DNA from: Sinomonas humi
GTDB taxonomy: Bacteria > Actinomycetota > Actinomycetes > Actinomycetales > Micrococcaceae
NCBI RefSeq assembly: GCF_000802235.1
Contig: NZ_JTDL01000101.1
Location: 1-38,364 of the forward strand
Reading direction: 5' to 3'
Length of the DNA: 38,364 nt
The position numbers and the translations under genes were made by a program. The notes below the pieces were generated by a model. That model worked only from the letters and a program-made list of their open reading frames with translations. It had not been told where the DNA came from and did not search any database. Below are positions 15,975 to 25,210 of the stretch, piece after piece. Each line of letters begins with the position of its first letter. Within the stretch, counting starts at the first letter, position 1.

Positions 15975-16304
15975 ATGCTGAAGTTCTCACTGGACGCTCT
16001 CGCCCGCGAACACCTCGACCGTGCGGCCACAAGCTCGGCTGGGCGCAGCGCGACCACGGTCCATGGCGGCCATGAACAGGCTTTGCGCCAGACGCTCGTC
16101 GCCCTCCGCGCTGGAACTTCGCTCACCGAGCACGACAGCCCGGGCGAGGCCACCCTGATCGTTCTCCGGGGCCGGGTGAGGCTGAACGCGAATGAGGATG
16201 CGTGGGAGGGCCGAACCGGGGACTTTCTTGCCATTCCGCCTGCCAGGCACAGCCTTGACGCGATCGAAGACAGCGTCGTCCTGCTGACCGTAGTCAAGGG
16301 GTAG
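15975..16304 (+). CDS. small cupin-domain protein
   Basis: 109 residues, a single beta-barrel cupin. The segments 'LRAGTSLTEHDSPGEATLIVLRGRVRLN' and 'GRTGDFLAIPPARHSLDAIEDSVVLLTV' correspond to cupin motifs 1 and 2, with His and Glu residues of the usual metal site partly preserved. A GAAAGG site precedes the ATG. Function is unknown; proteins of this size act as isomerases, dioxygenases or simple stress proteins. It is convergent with alaX, the stops being nine bases apart. Confidence 0.75.
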   Translation: MLKFSLDALAREHLDRAATSSAGRSATTVHGGHEQALRQTLVALRAGTSLTEHDSPGEATLIVLRGRVRLNANEDAWEGRTGDFLAIPPARHSLDAIEDSVVLLTVVKG

Positions 16305-16313
16305 GAGAGGCGC

Positions 16314-16991
16314 TCAGGCGTGCTCGGCCTCGTACCGGACCTTGATTGCCCCTCGCTTGACCTTGACCTCGAGGATGCGGACGTTTGCGAGGTCGGAGAG
16401 CGAGCGCACATGGGTCCCGCCGCACGGTTCGGTGTTCACGCCCTCGATCGTGACAGTGCGATACCCGGCCCCATCCACTGAGGACGTGACCGCCCCGCCG
16501 CCCGCCAAGGCGGCGTCCATTCCCGCCTGCAGTTCGGCTCGGACGGCCTCCCGCGACTCAGGCGTCGCGAGCTCCTCCTCGTGCCCCTCGGGGTCGAAAT
16601 CGAGGCGTGCCTGCCCGGGATAGTGGCTGTGCCCTGAGTGCTGCCATCCCCGCCCCTCGCCGAGCGCACCGAGCACATGACCCGCGGTGTGGAGGGCGGC
16701 GTGCAGACGCCGCTTCTCAGCATCCACCGAACAGACGACGGCGGCACCGACCTCGAGCGTCGACGGCGCCCCCGTCAGGACGACGACGCCCGCATCGTCG
16801 CGCTCAGGGGTGATGGGCACGCCGTCGACCGTTCCCTCATCGGAAGGCTGGCCGCCGCCCTTGGGATGGAAGATGTTCGGCGAGACGGCCACCCAACGAT
16901 CACCGTCGGCATCGCCTGTTGCGACCACCGCTGCGGCCGAATCCGTGAGGTACGTGTCGGTGTAGTAGGCCTGCTCCTGCTGGACGGCCAC
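16314..16991 (-). CDS. free-standing alanyl-tRNA editing protein (AlaX-like)
   Basis: 225 residues homologous to the editing domain of alanyl-tRNA synthetase. Free-standing AlaX proteins hydrolyse Ser- or Gly-tRNA(Ala) made in error. The N-terminal 'FHPKGGGQPSD' and the zinc site HxxxH (His101, His105 in 'HTAGH') plus Cys190 and His194 in 'EPCGGTH' are all present, so the enzyme looks active. The ATG lies just one base after the crgA stop, which suggests translation coupling with crgA. Confidence 0.88.
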   Translation of the reverse strand: MAVQQEQAYYTDTYLTDSAAAVVATGDADGDRWVAVSPNIFHPKGGGQPSDEGTVDGVPITPERDDAGVVVLTGAPSTLEVGAAVVCSVDAEKRRLHAALHTAGHVLGALGEGRGWQHSGHSHYPGQARLDFDPEGHEEELATPESREAVRAELQAGMDAALAGGGAVTSSVDGAGYRTVTIEGVNTEPCGGTHVRSLSDLANVRILEVKVKRGAIKVRYEAEHA

Positions 16992-16992
16992 G

Positions 16993-17421
16993 TCAGCCGC
17001 GCCAGCGCAGGGTCATGAGGAACCCGGCGATTGCGATGCCGAAGCCAATGAGGATGTTCCAGTTCCCGAATGCGGGCACGGGGAAGAGGCCCTGGGTGAC
17101 GTAGAAGACGATGATCCACAGCAGCCCGACCACCATGAAGGTGAACATCAGGTACTTGTACCACTGGGGCGTCGGGCCACCGGCGGCGCGAGCGGGGCGC
17201 TTCTTCCGCTTCTTGGCCTTGGGCTTCCGCGTGTCCTTCTTGGCGCCTGCGTCTTTCTTCCCGCCGGCGTCCTTCTTGACGCCTGGCTTCACGGGAGCGG
17301 ACTTGCTGGAAGCCGTCTTCGGACCCTTATCGGTGCTGCCCGTCACGCTAGGGGCCACCGTCTGGGGCAGGTCCTTCGGCGTCGAGCCTGCGGGCTCGGG
17401 CTTCTCCGTCGATTCGGGCAC
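16993..17421 (-). CDS. crgA: cell division protein CrgA
   Basis: 142 residues from the GTG at 17421, chosen because a GAGGAGG ribosome site precedes it and the conserved part is C-terminal. A long N-terminal region rich in Lys, Pro and Ala (two GKKDAG-type repeats, then RKPKAKKRKKRPARAA) is followed by two membrane helices (about residues 89-111 and 119-139) joined by a loop with FPVPAFGNWN, as in CrgA/YwiE-like proteins. CrgA helps recruit septal peptidoglycan enzymes in actinobacteria. It diverges from trpG across 147 bases, in which I see no convincing promoter. The lysine-rich N-terminus is longer than in streptomycete CrgA. Confidence 0.9.
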   Translation of the reverse strand: MPESTEKPEPAGSTPKDLPQTVAPSVTGSTDKGPKTASSKSAPVKPGVKKDAGGKKDAGAKKDTRKPKAKKRKKRPARAAGGPTPQWYKYLMFTFMVVGLLWIIVFYVTQGLFPVPAFGNWNILIGFGIAIAGFLMTLRWRG

Positions 17422-17568
17422 TGGTCCTCCTCGGGGCCGGCTTCGGCTGAGCTCGGGCCCGCTTGGTATCCTGCATGCATTGCCGATGTGGCTGGTCAAT
17501 GGTTCTGACAGTCAAGTCTAGCGGCCTCGCCCACCGGCCCACCCACTCCCACGATTGGCCGAACCGCA

Positions 17569-18219
17569 ATGACCACCCGCATCCTCGTCATCGACAACTA
17601 CGATTCGTTTGTCTACACGCTCGTGGGCTACCTCCAGCAGCTCGGAGCCGAGACCACGGTGGTGAGGAACGACGACGTCTCGCTCGCCGAGGCCATTGAG
17701 CTCGCTACCGCTCGTGACGGCGTCCTCGTCTCGCCTGGCCCGGGCAACCCGGCAGAGGCCGGCGTCTGCATCGAGCTGATCAAGTGGTGCGGCGAGAACG
17801 CGAAGCCTATGCTCGGTGTCTGCCTCGGCCATCAGGCGCTTGCGGAGGCGTACGGCGGCAAGGTCACACATGCGCCCGAGCTCATGCACGGTAAGACCTC
17901 GCTCGTAGAGCACGAGGGCAAGGGTGTCTTCGCCGGGCTCAAGTCGCCCTTCACGGCGACCCGGTACCACTCGCTCGCCGCTCTCAGGGAGACGATCCCC
18001 GACGTTCTCGAGATCACGGCGCACACCCACTCCGGCGTCATCATGGGGCTCCAGCACAAGTCCGCCCCCCTGTGCGGCGTGCAGTTCCACCCCGAGAGCG
18101 TGCTGACCGAGGGCGGCTATCAGATGCTCGGCAACTGGCTTGAGTCTCTCGGGCTCGCCGGCGCGGCCGAGCGTGCGGCCACGCTCAGTCCGCTCATCCA
18201 TGCGGAAGAAGCGCGCTAG
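17569..18219 (+). CDS. trpG: glutamine amidotransferase, anthranilate/aminodeoxychorismate synthase component II
   Basis: 216 residues, class I glutamine amidotransferase. It releases ammonia from glutamine for chorismate-using synthases (tryptophan or folate branch). The catalytic triad is visible: Cys85 in 'GVCLGHQA', His174 and Glu176 in 'FHPES'. 'LIDNYDSFVY' at the start and 'SPGPGNP' are typical. In actinobacteria this gene sits by itself between crgA and pknB, as here, with no synthase partner nearby, so it may serve both pathways (trpG or pabA). The class E sortase gene often found in this interval is absent. Confidence 0.9.
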   Translation: MTTRILVIDNYDSFVYTLVGYLQQLGAETTVVRNDDVSLAEAIELATARDGVLVSPGPGNPAEAGVCIELIKWCGENAKPMLGVCLGHQALAEAYGGKVTHAPELMHGKTSLVEHEGKGVFAGLKSPFTATRYHSLAALRETIPDVLEITAHTHSGVIMGLQHKSAPLCGVQFHPESVLTEGGYQMLGNWLESLGLAGAAERAATLSPLIHAEEAR

Positions 18220-18263
18220 GAGACGCTTCCGCTCGTCGCTTCTGCCCGTCTCGTGGATTTCCA

Positions 18264-18282
18264 TAACAGGTGTTAGTAGACT
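18264..18282 (+). promoter_or_regulatory. operator and -10 element of the Rrf2-type gene
   Basis: TAACAGGTGTTA (18264-18275) has five-base arms TAACA/TGTTA and sits just before TAGACT (18277-18282), a -10 element seven bases from the ATG at 18290. An inverted AACA/TGTT pair is what Rrf2/NsrR proteins bind, so autoregulation is likely. No ribosome site is present, in keeping with a leaderless mRNA. Confidence 0.5.
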
Positions 18283-18289
18283 CCCGGCC

Positions 18290-18676
18290 ATGCGCATCCG
18301 GGCGTTTGATGATCTCGTTCTGCGTGTTCTGATGGTGCTCAACTCCCAGAATTCGGACACCCAGATCACCACGCAGGCCCTCGCCGAACGCGTCGCGACC
18401 CCCTACAACCACGTGAGCAAGGCCATCACCAGCCTGCGGAAGCTCGGCCTGGTCGACGCACGCCGAGGGCGCAACGGCGGGGTCCGCCTCACCGAGGCCG
18501 GTCAGAGCGCGACGGTCGGGGCCGTGCTCCGGGCACTCGACGATCGCGAGGACGTGCCCGACTGCCGCTCCGCAAAAGGCGACTGCGCCCTCTTGCCCGC
18601 GTGCGGGCTCCGCTCGGCATTGCACTGCGCGAGGGAGGCGTTCTACCAGGAGCTCGACGGCGTCCTCATCCGCTGA
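18290..18676 (+). CDS. Rrf2 family regulator, NsrR-like iron-sulfur protein
   Basis: 128 residues. A winged helix at the N-terminus ('TQALAERVATPYNHVSKAITSLRKLGLV', wing 'ARRGRNGGVRL') and three clustered cysteines, Cys92, Cys99 and Cys105, in the order and spacing of NsrR, which holds a [4Fe-4S] cluster sensing nitric oxide. An additional Cys follows in 'LHCAREAF'. NsrR usually represses hmp and other NO-detoxifying genes; none is visible here, so targets must lie elsewhere. It is convergent with pknB, the stops about 20 bases apart. Confidence 0.85.
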   Translation: MRIRAFDDLVLRVLMVLNSQNSDTQITTQALAERVATPYNHVSKAITSLRKLGLVDARRGRNGGVRLTEAGQSATVGAVLRALDDREDVPDCRSAKGDCALLPACGLRSALHCAREAFYQELDGVLIR

Positions 18677-18696
18677 CGAGCAGGCTGACCAGCAGG

Positions 18697-20670
18697 TCAG
18701 CCGTTGTTGGGGTTGCCGTTCCCGTTTCCGTTTCCATTCACGGACCCGTTCCCGTTGCCGTTCCCGCTGTTGGTCGGGGTCGGCGTGGGGGTGGATGTAG
18801 GAGTCGGGGCCGGGCTTGGCGGAGGCGGAGTCGGAGCCGGAGGTGCAACGGCTACGGTCAGGGTGACGGAGCCGCCCTGATCCACCGAGCCGTTCGGCGC
18901 GATGTCCTGGGCGATCACGGTGTGGGCCGCCGCCGCACTCGGCTGATTGACGACCACGACGTTGAGCTTGAGGCCGGCCAGGACTGCGCTTGCGTCATCG
19001 ATGGTGCGGCCGAGGAGGTCCGGGACGGTCACCCGGCCGGTCGAAACTGTCAGGGTGACCTGCGAACCGATCGCAACGGTCTGCCCCGCGGGCGGATCCG
19101 AGCTGATGACCTTGCCGTACGGAACGGTCGCGCTGTTCGCGGTCTTCGACTGGTCAGCGGGCACGAGCCCGATGGAGCGCAGCATGTCCCGCGCGCCCGC
19201 CTCGGTGTTGCCGACGATCGCCTGCGGGATGACCGCCGTCGAGGGTCCCGTCGAGATCTCGATGACGATCTTCGCGTTCTTCGCAAGCTGCGAACCCGCC
19301 GCGGGAATGGTGTCGATCGCGAGGCCCTTGCCGACGTCGGGGCTCGGCTTCTGCGAGAACTCTGGGTTGAGCCCGAGCTGGGTCAGCCGTGCGAACGCAT
19401 CCGTGTCCTGCATATTGGCCACGTTCGGAACGCTCACATAGACGATCGCGGGCGGCTGGTTCAGGTAGCTGTACAGCCAGTAGCCCCCGCCGCCGAGGAT
19501 GAGGAGAACGAGGGCCACCAGCAGAGCGATCCAGCCGCCGTGGCCGCGGCGGCGGCGCTCCGGTCCCTCCGCCTCGTCGTCGAACGGAAGGAATCCGTCT
19601 TCTGCAGCGGGGTCGACGGCGGGGAACTCGCCAGTGTCGCCGAGATGCGGAGAGGCTGGTTCCGGGACCTCGAGGGGCGCGGCGAACGCTCCGATGCCGG
19701 CAGCTGCAGCGGCGACCGCCATAGCCTCGGTTCGCTCGTCGTCGTCCGCCGATGCGACGCCTGGGAGGATTCGGCCCGCACTGGCTGCCCGGAGCGCGCG
19801 GCGAAAGGCGCCGGCGTCCTGGAAGCGGCGGTCGGGGTCCTTCTGCAGTGCCCGGTCCAGGACGCTCTGCACGGCGTCGCTGATCTCGGGGTTGAACTCC
19901 TGGGCCTTTGGCGCCTCGACCTGCACGTGCTGGTAAGCCACCGAGACCGGCGACTCGCCGAGGAATGGCGGGCGTCCCGTGAGGAGCTCGTAGAGGAGGC
20001 AGCCGGTCGAGTAGAGGTCGCTCCGGTTGTCCACCGTCTGGCCCTGGGCCTGCTCGGGGGAGAGGTACTGGGCGGTCCCGACGACGGCCTGGGTCTGGGT
20101 CATCGTCGCTCCGGACTCGGCGACCGCACGGGCGATCCCGAAGTCCATGACCTTGACCCCAGCGTTGTCGTCGCAGACCATCACGTTGGCGGGCTTGATG
20201 TCCCGGTGCACGATGCCGGCGCGGTGGCTGTACTCGAGCGCAGAGAGCACGCCCTGGACATATTCGAGCGCCTTCTCCTGTTCGATCGGTCCGGACCGGA
20301 CCAACTCGCGGAGGGTCTTGCCGATCACGAGCTCCATGACCATGAACGGCACTTCGACCGAGCCGGGGTTGAGCGGGTCGGCGGAGCGTTCGCCCGTGTC
20401 GTAGACGGCCACGATGTTCGGGTGGTTGAGCGCCGCGACTGCCTGCGCCTCGCGTTCGAACCGGACGCGCAGCTGACGGTCGCGGGCCATGTCCGCACGC
20501 AGCATCTTCACGGCGACGGTCCGGCCGAGGCGGGTGTCCTGGGCCTCGAAAACGTCTGCCATCCCGCCGCGGCCGAGCAGCCTGCCCAGCACGTAGCGGC
20601 CCGAGAGGACGACGGGCTGTGGCATAGGCTCGTCCTCTCGTTCCAGCGGCAGATGGGTGGGCTGCGTCAT
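18697..20670 (-). CDS. pknB: Ser/Thr protein kinase PknB with three PASTA domains
   Basis: 657 residues. Kinase domain about 25-295: glycine loop LGRGGMADV, Lys55, HRD at 155-157, DFG at 176-178, activation loop with several Thr (TMTQTQAVVGT). A juxtamembrane stretch with a GDTGEFP segment precedes the membrane helix (about 379-401), then three extracellular PASTA repeats (about 410-475, 478-545, 546-608), which bind muropeptides or lipid II. The tail is odd: a Pro/Thr run then Asn-Gly repeats (residues 635-657). Actinobacterial PknB more often has four PASTA units. A second start (Met16) is possible. Substrates probably include the FHA proteins and cell-wall enzymes of the same operon. Confidence 0.94.
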   Translation of the reverse strand: MTQPTHLPLEREDEPMPQPVVLSGRYVLGRLLGRGGMADVFEAQDTRLGRTVAVKMLRADMARDRQLRVRFEREAQAVAALNHPNIVAVYDTGERSADPLNPGSVEVPFMVMELVIGKTLRELVRSGPIEQEKALEYVQGVLSALEYSHRAGIVHRDIKPANVMVCDDNAGVKVMDFGIARAVAESGATMTQTQAVVGTAQYLSPEQAQGQTVDNRSDLYSTGCLLYELLTGRPPFLGESPVSVAYQHVQVEAPKAQEFNPEISDAVQSVLDRALQKDPDRRFQDAGAFRRALRAASAGRILPGVASADDDERTEAMAVAAAAAGIGAFAAPLEVPEPASPHLGDTGEFPAVDPAAEDGFLPFDDEAEGPERRRRGHGGWIALLVALVLLILGGGGYWLYSYLNQPPAIVYVSVPNVANMQDTDAFARLTQLGLNPEFSQKPSPDVGKGLAIDTIPAAGSQLAKNAKIVIEISTGPSTAVIPQAIVGNTEAGARDMLRSIGLVPADQSKTANSATVPYGKVISSDPPAGQTVAIGSQVTLTVSTGRVTVPDLLGRTIDDASAVLAGLKLNVVVVNQPSAAAAHTVIAQDIAPNGSVDQGGSVTLTVAVAPPAPTPPPPSPAPTPTSTPTPTPTNSGNGNGNGSVNGNGNGNGNPNNG

Positions 20671-20715
20671 GACCTCTATTTCCCCGGCAGAAGGACGTAT
20701 TAGACCAGTGTGGAC

Positions 20716-22362
20716 CTACTTAGTGGCAGAAGGTGTGGAGGTCGGCGTCGTTGAGGGTGTCGCGGGTGCTGTCGGGGTCCGAGTCGGGGTGGGAGTTGGA
20801 GCCGGAACGACCGCGTAAGTCACTGTGATCGTCGAGCCCACGGGCAGCGCACCGGTCGGACTGAGGGTCAGGACCTCGCCCTGGAACGCCTGCGTCTGCT
20901 GCTGGGTCACGGGGGAGAGCTGGACCACGAAGCCCAAGCTTTCAAGCTCGCCCTGCACCGTCGTGTAGTTCCGGCCCACGTAGTCCGCCGCGGCCACATT
21001 GATCGTGCTGATCGTCGGCGTGGGGGTGGGCGTGGGCGTGGGCGTCGGCGTCGCCGACGGGGTGGGACTCTGCGAGACGGTCTGCGGAGCGCTCGACGAC
21101 GTGCTCTTGGCAGGCGAGGAGAACAGGCCGAGGTTGCTCAGCAGGATGCCGAGCAGCACGAAGATGAGGAGGAGCACGAGGGCCACGAGCGGCCACGTGA
21201 GCGCCCTGCGTCGGCGGCGCTTCTCCACGGGCGCGGGCGCGATGTCTTCCTCATCGAGGGGGGCGTACAGCGGCGAGGCGCCACCGGCGGCGTGATCACC
21301 CTCCACGGCCGTCGCGCCGTCGTCCGCGGCTGCCGCGAGGGGCAGGGCTGCGGTCGCCGGGGATGCGGCGTGAGCCGCCTGAGCGCCCGCGGCCGCCGCG
21401 CCGAGGCCTGCAGCGCCGGCCGCGAGGGCAGCGCCGCCGACGACGGCGGTGGGCGCCGTAGCTTGGCGCACCGGCTGGGTCATCGCCTCGGTCGAATCGT
21501 CGTGCAGGAGCATCCCCGGCACGGCGGCTTGGGCCGCGCGGATGTCGCCGCGTCGGATCGCCTCTGCCGCCTCGGCGAGCTTGATCGCGTTGGCGGGGCG
21601 GTTCCGCGGATCCTTGGAGAGCATCGACATGAGCAGGGCCCGGACGGGTGCGGGAACCTGCTCAGGCAGCGGCGGCGGGGCATCGTTGACCTGCGCGAGC
21701 GCGATCGCGATCTGGCTCTCGCCGGAGAACGGGCGGTGGCCCGTGAGGCACTCGTAGCCGATTACCCCGAGCGAGTAGATGTCGCTCGAACCCGTAGCCT
21801 GCTGGCCCGTAGCCTGTTCCGGCGCGAGGTACTGGGCCGTGCCCATGACCTGGCCCGTCTGCGTGAGCGGGACCTGATCGGCGAGGCGTGCAATGCCGAA
21901 GTCGGTGACCTTCACGCGGTTGTCCGGCGTGATGAGCAGGTTGCCCGGCTTGACGTCGCGGTGGACGAGTCCGCGCGCGTGCGCGACCGCGAGGGCACGC
22001 GCCGTCTGCGCCATGATGTTGAGCGTGCGGTCGGGGGAGAGCACCTTCTCCCGCTCGAGGATCGAGCTGAGCGGCTCGCCGGGCACGAGCTCCATGACGA
22101 GGTAGGCCGAGCCGCTGTCCTCGCCGTAGTCGAAGACATTGGCGATGCCATTGTGGTTGAGCAGCGCGGTGTGCCGAGCCTCGTTGCGGAAGCGTTCGAG
22201 GAAGCCCGGATCGCCCGCGTACTCCTCCTTGAGGATCTTGATGGCGACGTTGCGCCCCAGCACCTCGTCGCGAGCATTCCACACTTCGCCCATGCCGCCG
22301 ATGGCGATACGGCTCTCCAGGTGGTACCTGCCGCCCAAGGTGATGCCCGATGTGGGTCTCAC
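20716..22362 (-). CDS. pknA: Ser/Thr protein kinase PknA with a PASTA-like domain
   Basis: 548 residues, GTG start overlapping the pbpA stop (GTGA). Kinase domain about 13-270: IGGMGEV glycine loop, Lys42, HRD at 134-136, DFG at 154-156, activation loop [15 protein letters not shown] long Ala-rich linker leads to the membrane helix (about 388-410). Outside the cell a Ser/Pro/Thr stretch with a run of PT dipeptides (about 439-450) precedes one PASTA-like module (about 451-518, '[21 protein letters not shown]') and a second Pro/Thr tail. Mycobacterial PknA has no PASTA domain, so this architecture lets both kinases face the wall. Confidence 0.9.
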   Translation of the reverse strand: MRPTSGITLGGRYHLESRIAIGGMGEVWNARDEVLGRNVAIKILKEEYAGDPGFLERFRNEARHTALLNHNGIANVFDYGEDSGSAYLVMELVPGEPLSSILEREKVLSPDRTLNIMAQTARALAVAHARGLVHRDVKPGNLLITPDNRVKVTDFGIARLADQVPLTQTGQVMGTAQYLAPEQATGQQATGSSDIYSLGVIGYECLTGHRPFSGESQIAIALAQVNDAPPPLPEQVPAPVRALLMSMLSKDPRNRPANAIKLAEAAEAIRRGDIRAAQAAVPGMLLHDDSTEAMTQPVRQATAPTAVVGGAALAAGAAGLGAAAAGAQAAHAASPATAALPLAAAADDGATAVEGDHAAGGASPLYAPLDEEDIAPAPVEKRRRRRALTWPLVALVLLLIFVLLGILLSNLGLFSSPAKSTSSSAPQTVSQSPTPSATPTPTPTPTPTPTISTINVAAADYVGRNYTTVQGELESLGFVVQLSPVTQQQTQAFQGEVLTLSPTGALPVGSTITVTYAVVPAPTPTPTRTPTAPATPSTTPTSTPSATK

Positions 22363-23819
22363 TTCTTCAACACCGCCTCAAAGATCTTGCTCGCACTCGG
22401 ACTGGTCAGTTTGGCTCCGGTCAGGACGTCGACGCCCTCCATCACGATGGTCACCTGCACCTGCGGATTGTCCGCTGGGGCGAAGCCGGTGAACCAGGAG
22501 TTGTTGAGGCCGCTCGTGCCCAGCTCGGCCGTTCCCGTCTTGCCGGCGACGCTGATCCCTGGGACAGCAGCTCCCTTTGCGATGCCGTTCGAGACCACTT
22601 CGCTCATCCACTGCGTGATCTGGCCTGCAATCGCAGGCGTGGTCGACGTTCGGAGCACCTCGGGCTTCGGCTCGTCTACGACGCGGAGGTCGGGTCCCCG
22701 GACGGTCTTGACGAGGGAGGGCTTCATCTCGACTCCGCCGTTTGCGATGGCGTCCGTCATGAGGGCGATCTGCAGGGGCGACGCCTTCGTATCGAACTGC
22801 CCGATCGCGGACTGGGCGAGCTGGGCCTGATCGAGGTTCGTGGGCCAGACCCCGCCCTGATAGTCGAGGTGCAGGAGATCGCCGGCGTCCTGGCCGAAGC
22901 CGAAGGCAGAGGCCTGCTTGCCGATGGCGTCCTGGCCGAGGTCGAGGGCGATCGACGCGAACGGCGTATTGCAGGACTGCTCGAGCGCGAAGTCGAAGGT
23001 CGCCTGGCTCTGGGTGTAGCAGTTGCCGCCCGCGTAGTTCGGCAGCGTCGCGGTGCTCCCGGGCAGCTTCATCTCGGCCGGGTTGGGCAGCACGCTGTCC
23101 TTGTTGTACTTGCCTGAGGCGAGCGCGGCGGCCGTGTCGACGAGCTTGAAGACCGAGCCCGGGGCGAGCAGGTTTCCAGTCGGGCCGCTCACGCTCTGGT
23201 TGAGGTTGATGCCGGGGATGCCCTGGAGCTTCGTCATCGCGGCCTGGGCCGCCGCCTGATCCTGGGTCGCGATCTGGTTCGGGTCATAGCTTGGCTTCGA
23301 CACCATCGCGATGATCGCCCCGGTCTTCGGGTTCGTCACGACGATGGACCCGCGCATGCCGTCCGGGATGAGGCTGTACGCGAGCTGCTGGATCGCGGGA
23401 TCGATCGTGAGCTCGACAGACGCGCCCTGCGGCTGCTGCCCGAGGAAGAGCTGCTTGATCCGGTCGAGGAGGAGCTGGTCTGAGGTACCCGTGAGCGTCG
23501 AGTTCATGCTCTTCTCGAGGCCGGTCGAGCCGAAGATGTTCGAGTAGTAGCCCGTGAGCCCCGCGTAGAGGGGCCCCTGAAGATACTGGCGCTGGTACTT
23601 GCACGATTCCGAGCCCGTCGGGACGGACTGCACGATCGGCTGCCCCGCCACGAGAATGGTCCCGCGGTCCTGACAGAACGTCTGCAGGATGGCGCGGTTG
23701 TTCCACTGGTTGGCGTCGAGCGCGTCGGCGTCGACCACCTGCACGTAGCTGATGGAGCCCAGGATGAGGGCGAACATCGCGGCAATGGCGATCCACGCGT
23801 TCCTGATGGCCTGGTTCAT
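22359..23819 (-). CDS. pbpA: class B penicillin-binding protein (transpeptidase) PbpA
   Basis: 486 residues. One N-terminal membrane anchor (about 8-27), a dimerisation domain, then the transpeptidase with the three active-site motifs: Ser222-Val-Phe-Lys225, Ser282-Cys-Asn284 and Lys427-Thr-Gly-Thr. It cross-links peptidoglycan in the periplasm-like space together with RodA/FtsW. The ATG at 23819 overlaps the rodA stop (ATGA); the longer frame upstream is rodA's shadow. Two Cys near the N-terminal domain (FCQDRG, ESCKY) could form a disulfide. PASTA kinases regulate such enzymes. Confidence 0.94.
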   Translation of the reverse strand: MNQAIRNAWIAIAAMFALILGSISYVQVVDADALDANQWNNRAILQTFCQDRGTILVAGQPIVQSVPTGSESCKYQRQYLQGPLYAGLTGYYSNIFGSTGLEKSMNSTLTGTSDQLLLDRIKQLFLGQQPQGASVELTIDPAIQQLAYSLIPDGMRGSIVVTNPKTGAIIAMVSKPSYDPNQIATQDQAAAQAAMTKLQGIPGINLNQSVSGPTGNLLAPGSVFKLVDTAAALASGKYNKDSVLPNPAEMKLPGSTATLPNYAGGNCYTQSQATFDFALEQSCNTPFASIALDLGQDAIGKQASAFGFGQDAGDLLHLDYQGGVWPTNLDQAQLAQSAIGQFDTKASPLQIALMTDAIANGGVEMKPSLVKTVRGPDLRVVDEPKPEVLRTSTTPAIAGQITQWMSEVVSNGIAKGAAVPGISVAGKTGTAELGTSGLNNSWFTGFAPADNPQVQVTIVMEGVDVLTGAKLTSPSASKIFEAVLKK

Positions 23820-25210
23820 CGCTGCTTCACCGCCTGGGTCAGGATGGTTTCGGGAGCGCCGGAGGCTTCGTCCGGCGCGATGGGCGTCGTGTCGACGGGC
23901 CGACGTGCAGCATTCGAGATGACGAGGAGGAGTGCCACGATGATCCAGTTCGCAAGGAGCGACGAACCGCCGGCCGCGAGGAACGGCGTCGTGAGGCCCG
24001 TGAGCGGGATGAGCCGCGTCACGCCGCCGATCACGACGAAGCACTGGAGCCCGATCCCCGCCGAGAGCCCGCAGGCGAGGAGCTTGCCGAACGCGTCCCG
24101 CGCGCCGATTGCCGCGCGCATGCCCCGAGTTACGAGGAGGGCGTACATCATGACGATCGCGAAGAGCCCCACGAGTCCGAGCTCCTCGCCGAAGGCGGCG
24201 ATGATCATGTCCGAGTTCGCGAAGGGCACGAGGTCAGGGCGTCCTTGGCCCAGCCCCGTCCCGATGAGGCCGCCGTTGGCCATTCCGAACAGGCCTTGCA
24301 CGATCTGATAGCTGCCGCCGTACTGGCGCCCGAACACGTTGGGGTCGAAGGCGTTGAGCCAGCCGTCAACGCGCAGGGCGATGTGCGGGAAGATGTAGCC
24401 CGCGGCCACGGAGCCGGCGAACATGAGGATGATGCCGAGGAGCGCCCAGCTCGCGCGGCTCGTCGCGACGTAGATCATCGAGATGAAGATCCCGAAGAAG
24501 AGGATCGACATGCCGAGGTCATGCTGGAAGATCAGGATTCCGATGCTCGCGAGCCACGCGATCACCATCGGCCCCAGGTCGCGGAAGCGCGGCAGCTGGA
24601 GCTTGCCGATGCGGCGCCCCGCAAGCAGGATGAGGTCGCGGTTGGTCGAGAGGTAGCCCGCGAAGAAGATGCCGATCGTGATCTTCGCGACCTCTCCCGG
24701 CTGGAACGAGGCCGAGCCGACTCTGATCCACACCTGGGCGCCGTTGATGTCCCCCGCGGTGATTCCGGGCACGAGGGGGAGCACGAGCAGGACGGCGCTC
24801 AGGATGAGCGAGATGTAGGTGAAGCGGCGAAGCGTGCGGTGGTCCTTGAGGAACCAGATGACGATGGCCGCGAGGGCCATTCCGATCACGGTCCAGCGCG
24901 CCTGTGCGTTGCCGTAGTCGGTCTGCGGCGTGTCGAGGCGGTGGATCATCGCGAGGCCGAGCCCGTTCAGGGCTACGACGATCGGAAGGATGAGCGGATC
25001 GGCATACTTCGCGCGGAATCGCAGCGAGACATGCAGAGCAAGGGATGCGATGGTGATCGTGCCGCTCTCGAGCCAGAAGTTGCTTCCGAGCGAAGTCCCC
25101 TCGTTGAGCGCGGTCAAGGCGTTCGCGCCGCACCCGACAACGAGGGCGAGGATCAGCAGGACGAGTTCGATGTTGCGCCGTGGGCGCACGGCGGCGTCGA
25201 CAGCGCTCAC
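23816..25210 (-). CDS. rodA: SEDS peptidoglycan polymerase RodA/FtsW
   Basis: 464 residues with about 11-12 membrane helices. The SEDS signature is visible: 'FQPGEVAKITIGIFFAGYL', 'FQHDLGMSILFFGIF', 'GGLIGTGLGQGRPDLVPFANSDMIIAAFGEELGLVG' region and 'CFVVIGGVTRLIPLTGLTTPFLAAGGSS' near the end. It polymerises lipid II into glycan strands. The start is the GTG at 25210, which shares one base with the pstP stop and has a GGGAGG site upstream; the much longer frame upstream lies in pstP. It pairs with PbpA downstream. Confidence 0.94.
   Translation of the reverse strand: MSAVDAAVRPRRNIELVLLILALVVGCGANALTALNEGTSLGSNFWLESGTITIASLALHVSLRFRAKYADPLILPIVVALNGLGLAMIHRLDTPQTDYGNAQARWTVIGMALAAIVIWFLKDHRTLRRFTYISLILSAVLLVLPLVPGITAGDINGAQVWIRVGSASFQPGEVAKITIGIFFAGYLSTNRDLILLAGRRIGKLQLPRFRDLGPMVIAWLASIGILIFQHDLGMSILFFGIFISMIYVATSRASWALLGIILMFAGSVAAGYIFPHIALRVDGWLNAFDPNVFGRQYGGSYQIVQGLFGMANGGLIGTGLGQGRPDLVPFANSDMIIAAFGEELGLVGLFAIVMMYALLVTRGMRAAIGARDAFGKLLACGLSAGIGLQCFVVIGGVTRLIPLTGLTTPFLAAGGSSLLANWIIVALLLVISNAARRPVDTTPIAPDEASGAPETILTQAVKQR

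Noticed and set aside
17422-17568. Promoters in the crgA-trpG divergent gap
   Set aside because: TTGACC and TTGACT hexamers exist on the minus strand, but no -10 lies at 16-19 bases from either; not supported enough to list.
18601-20703. A 700-codon open frame on the plus strand opposite pknB
   Set aside because: It is the antisense shadow of a certain kinase gene; high GC keeps opposite frames open. Its composition (Arg/Gly/Asp-rich, no domain) is typical of such shadows.
21019-21060. GT-rich simple repeat as a regulatory or structural element
   Set aside because: It codes for the PT-dipeptide stalk of PknA; the repeat is explained by the protein.
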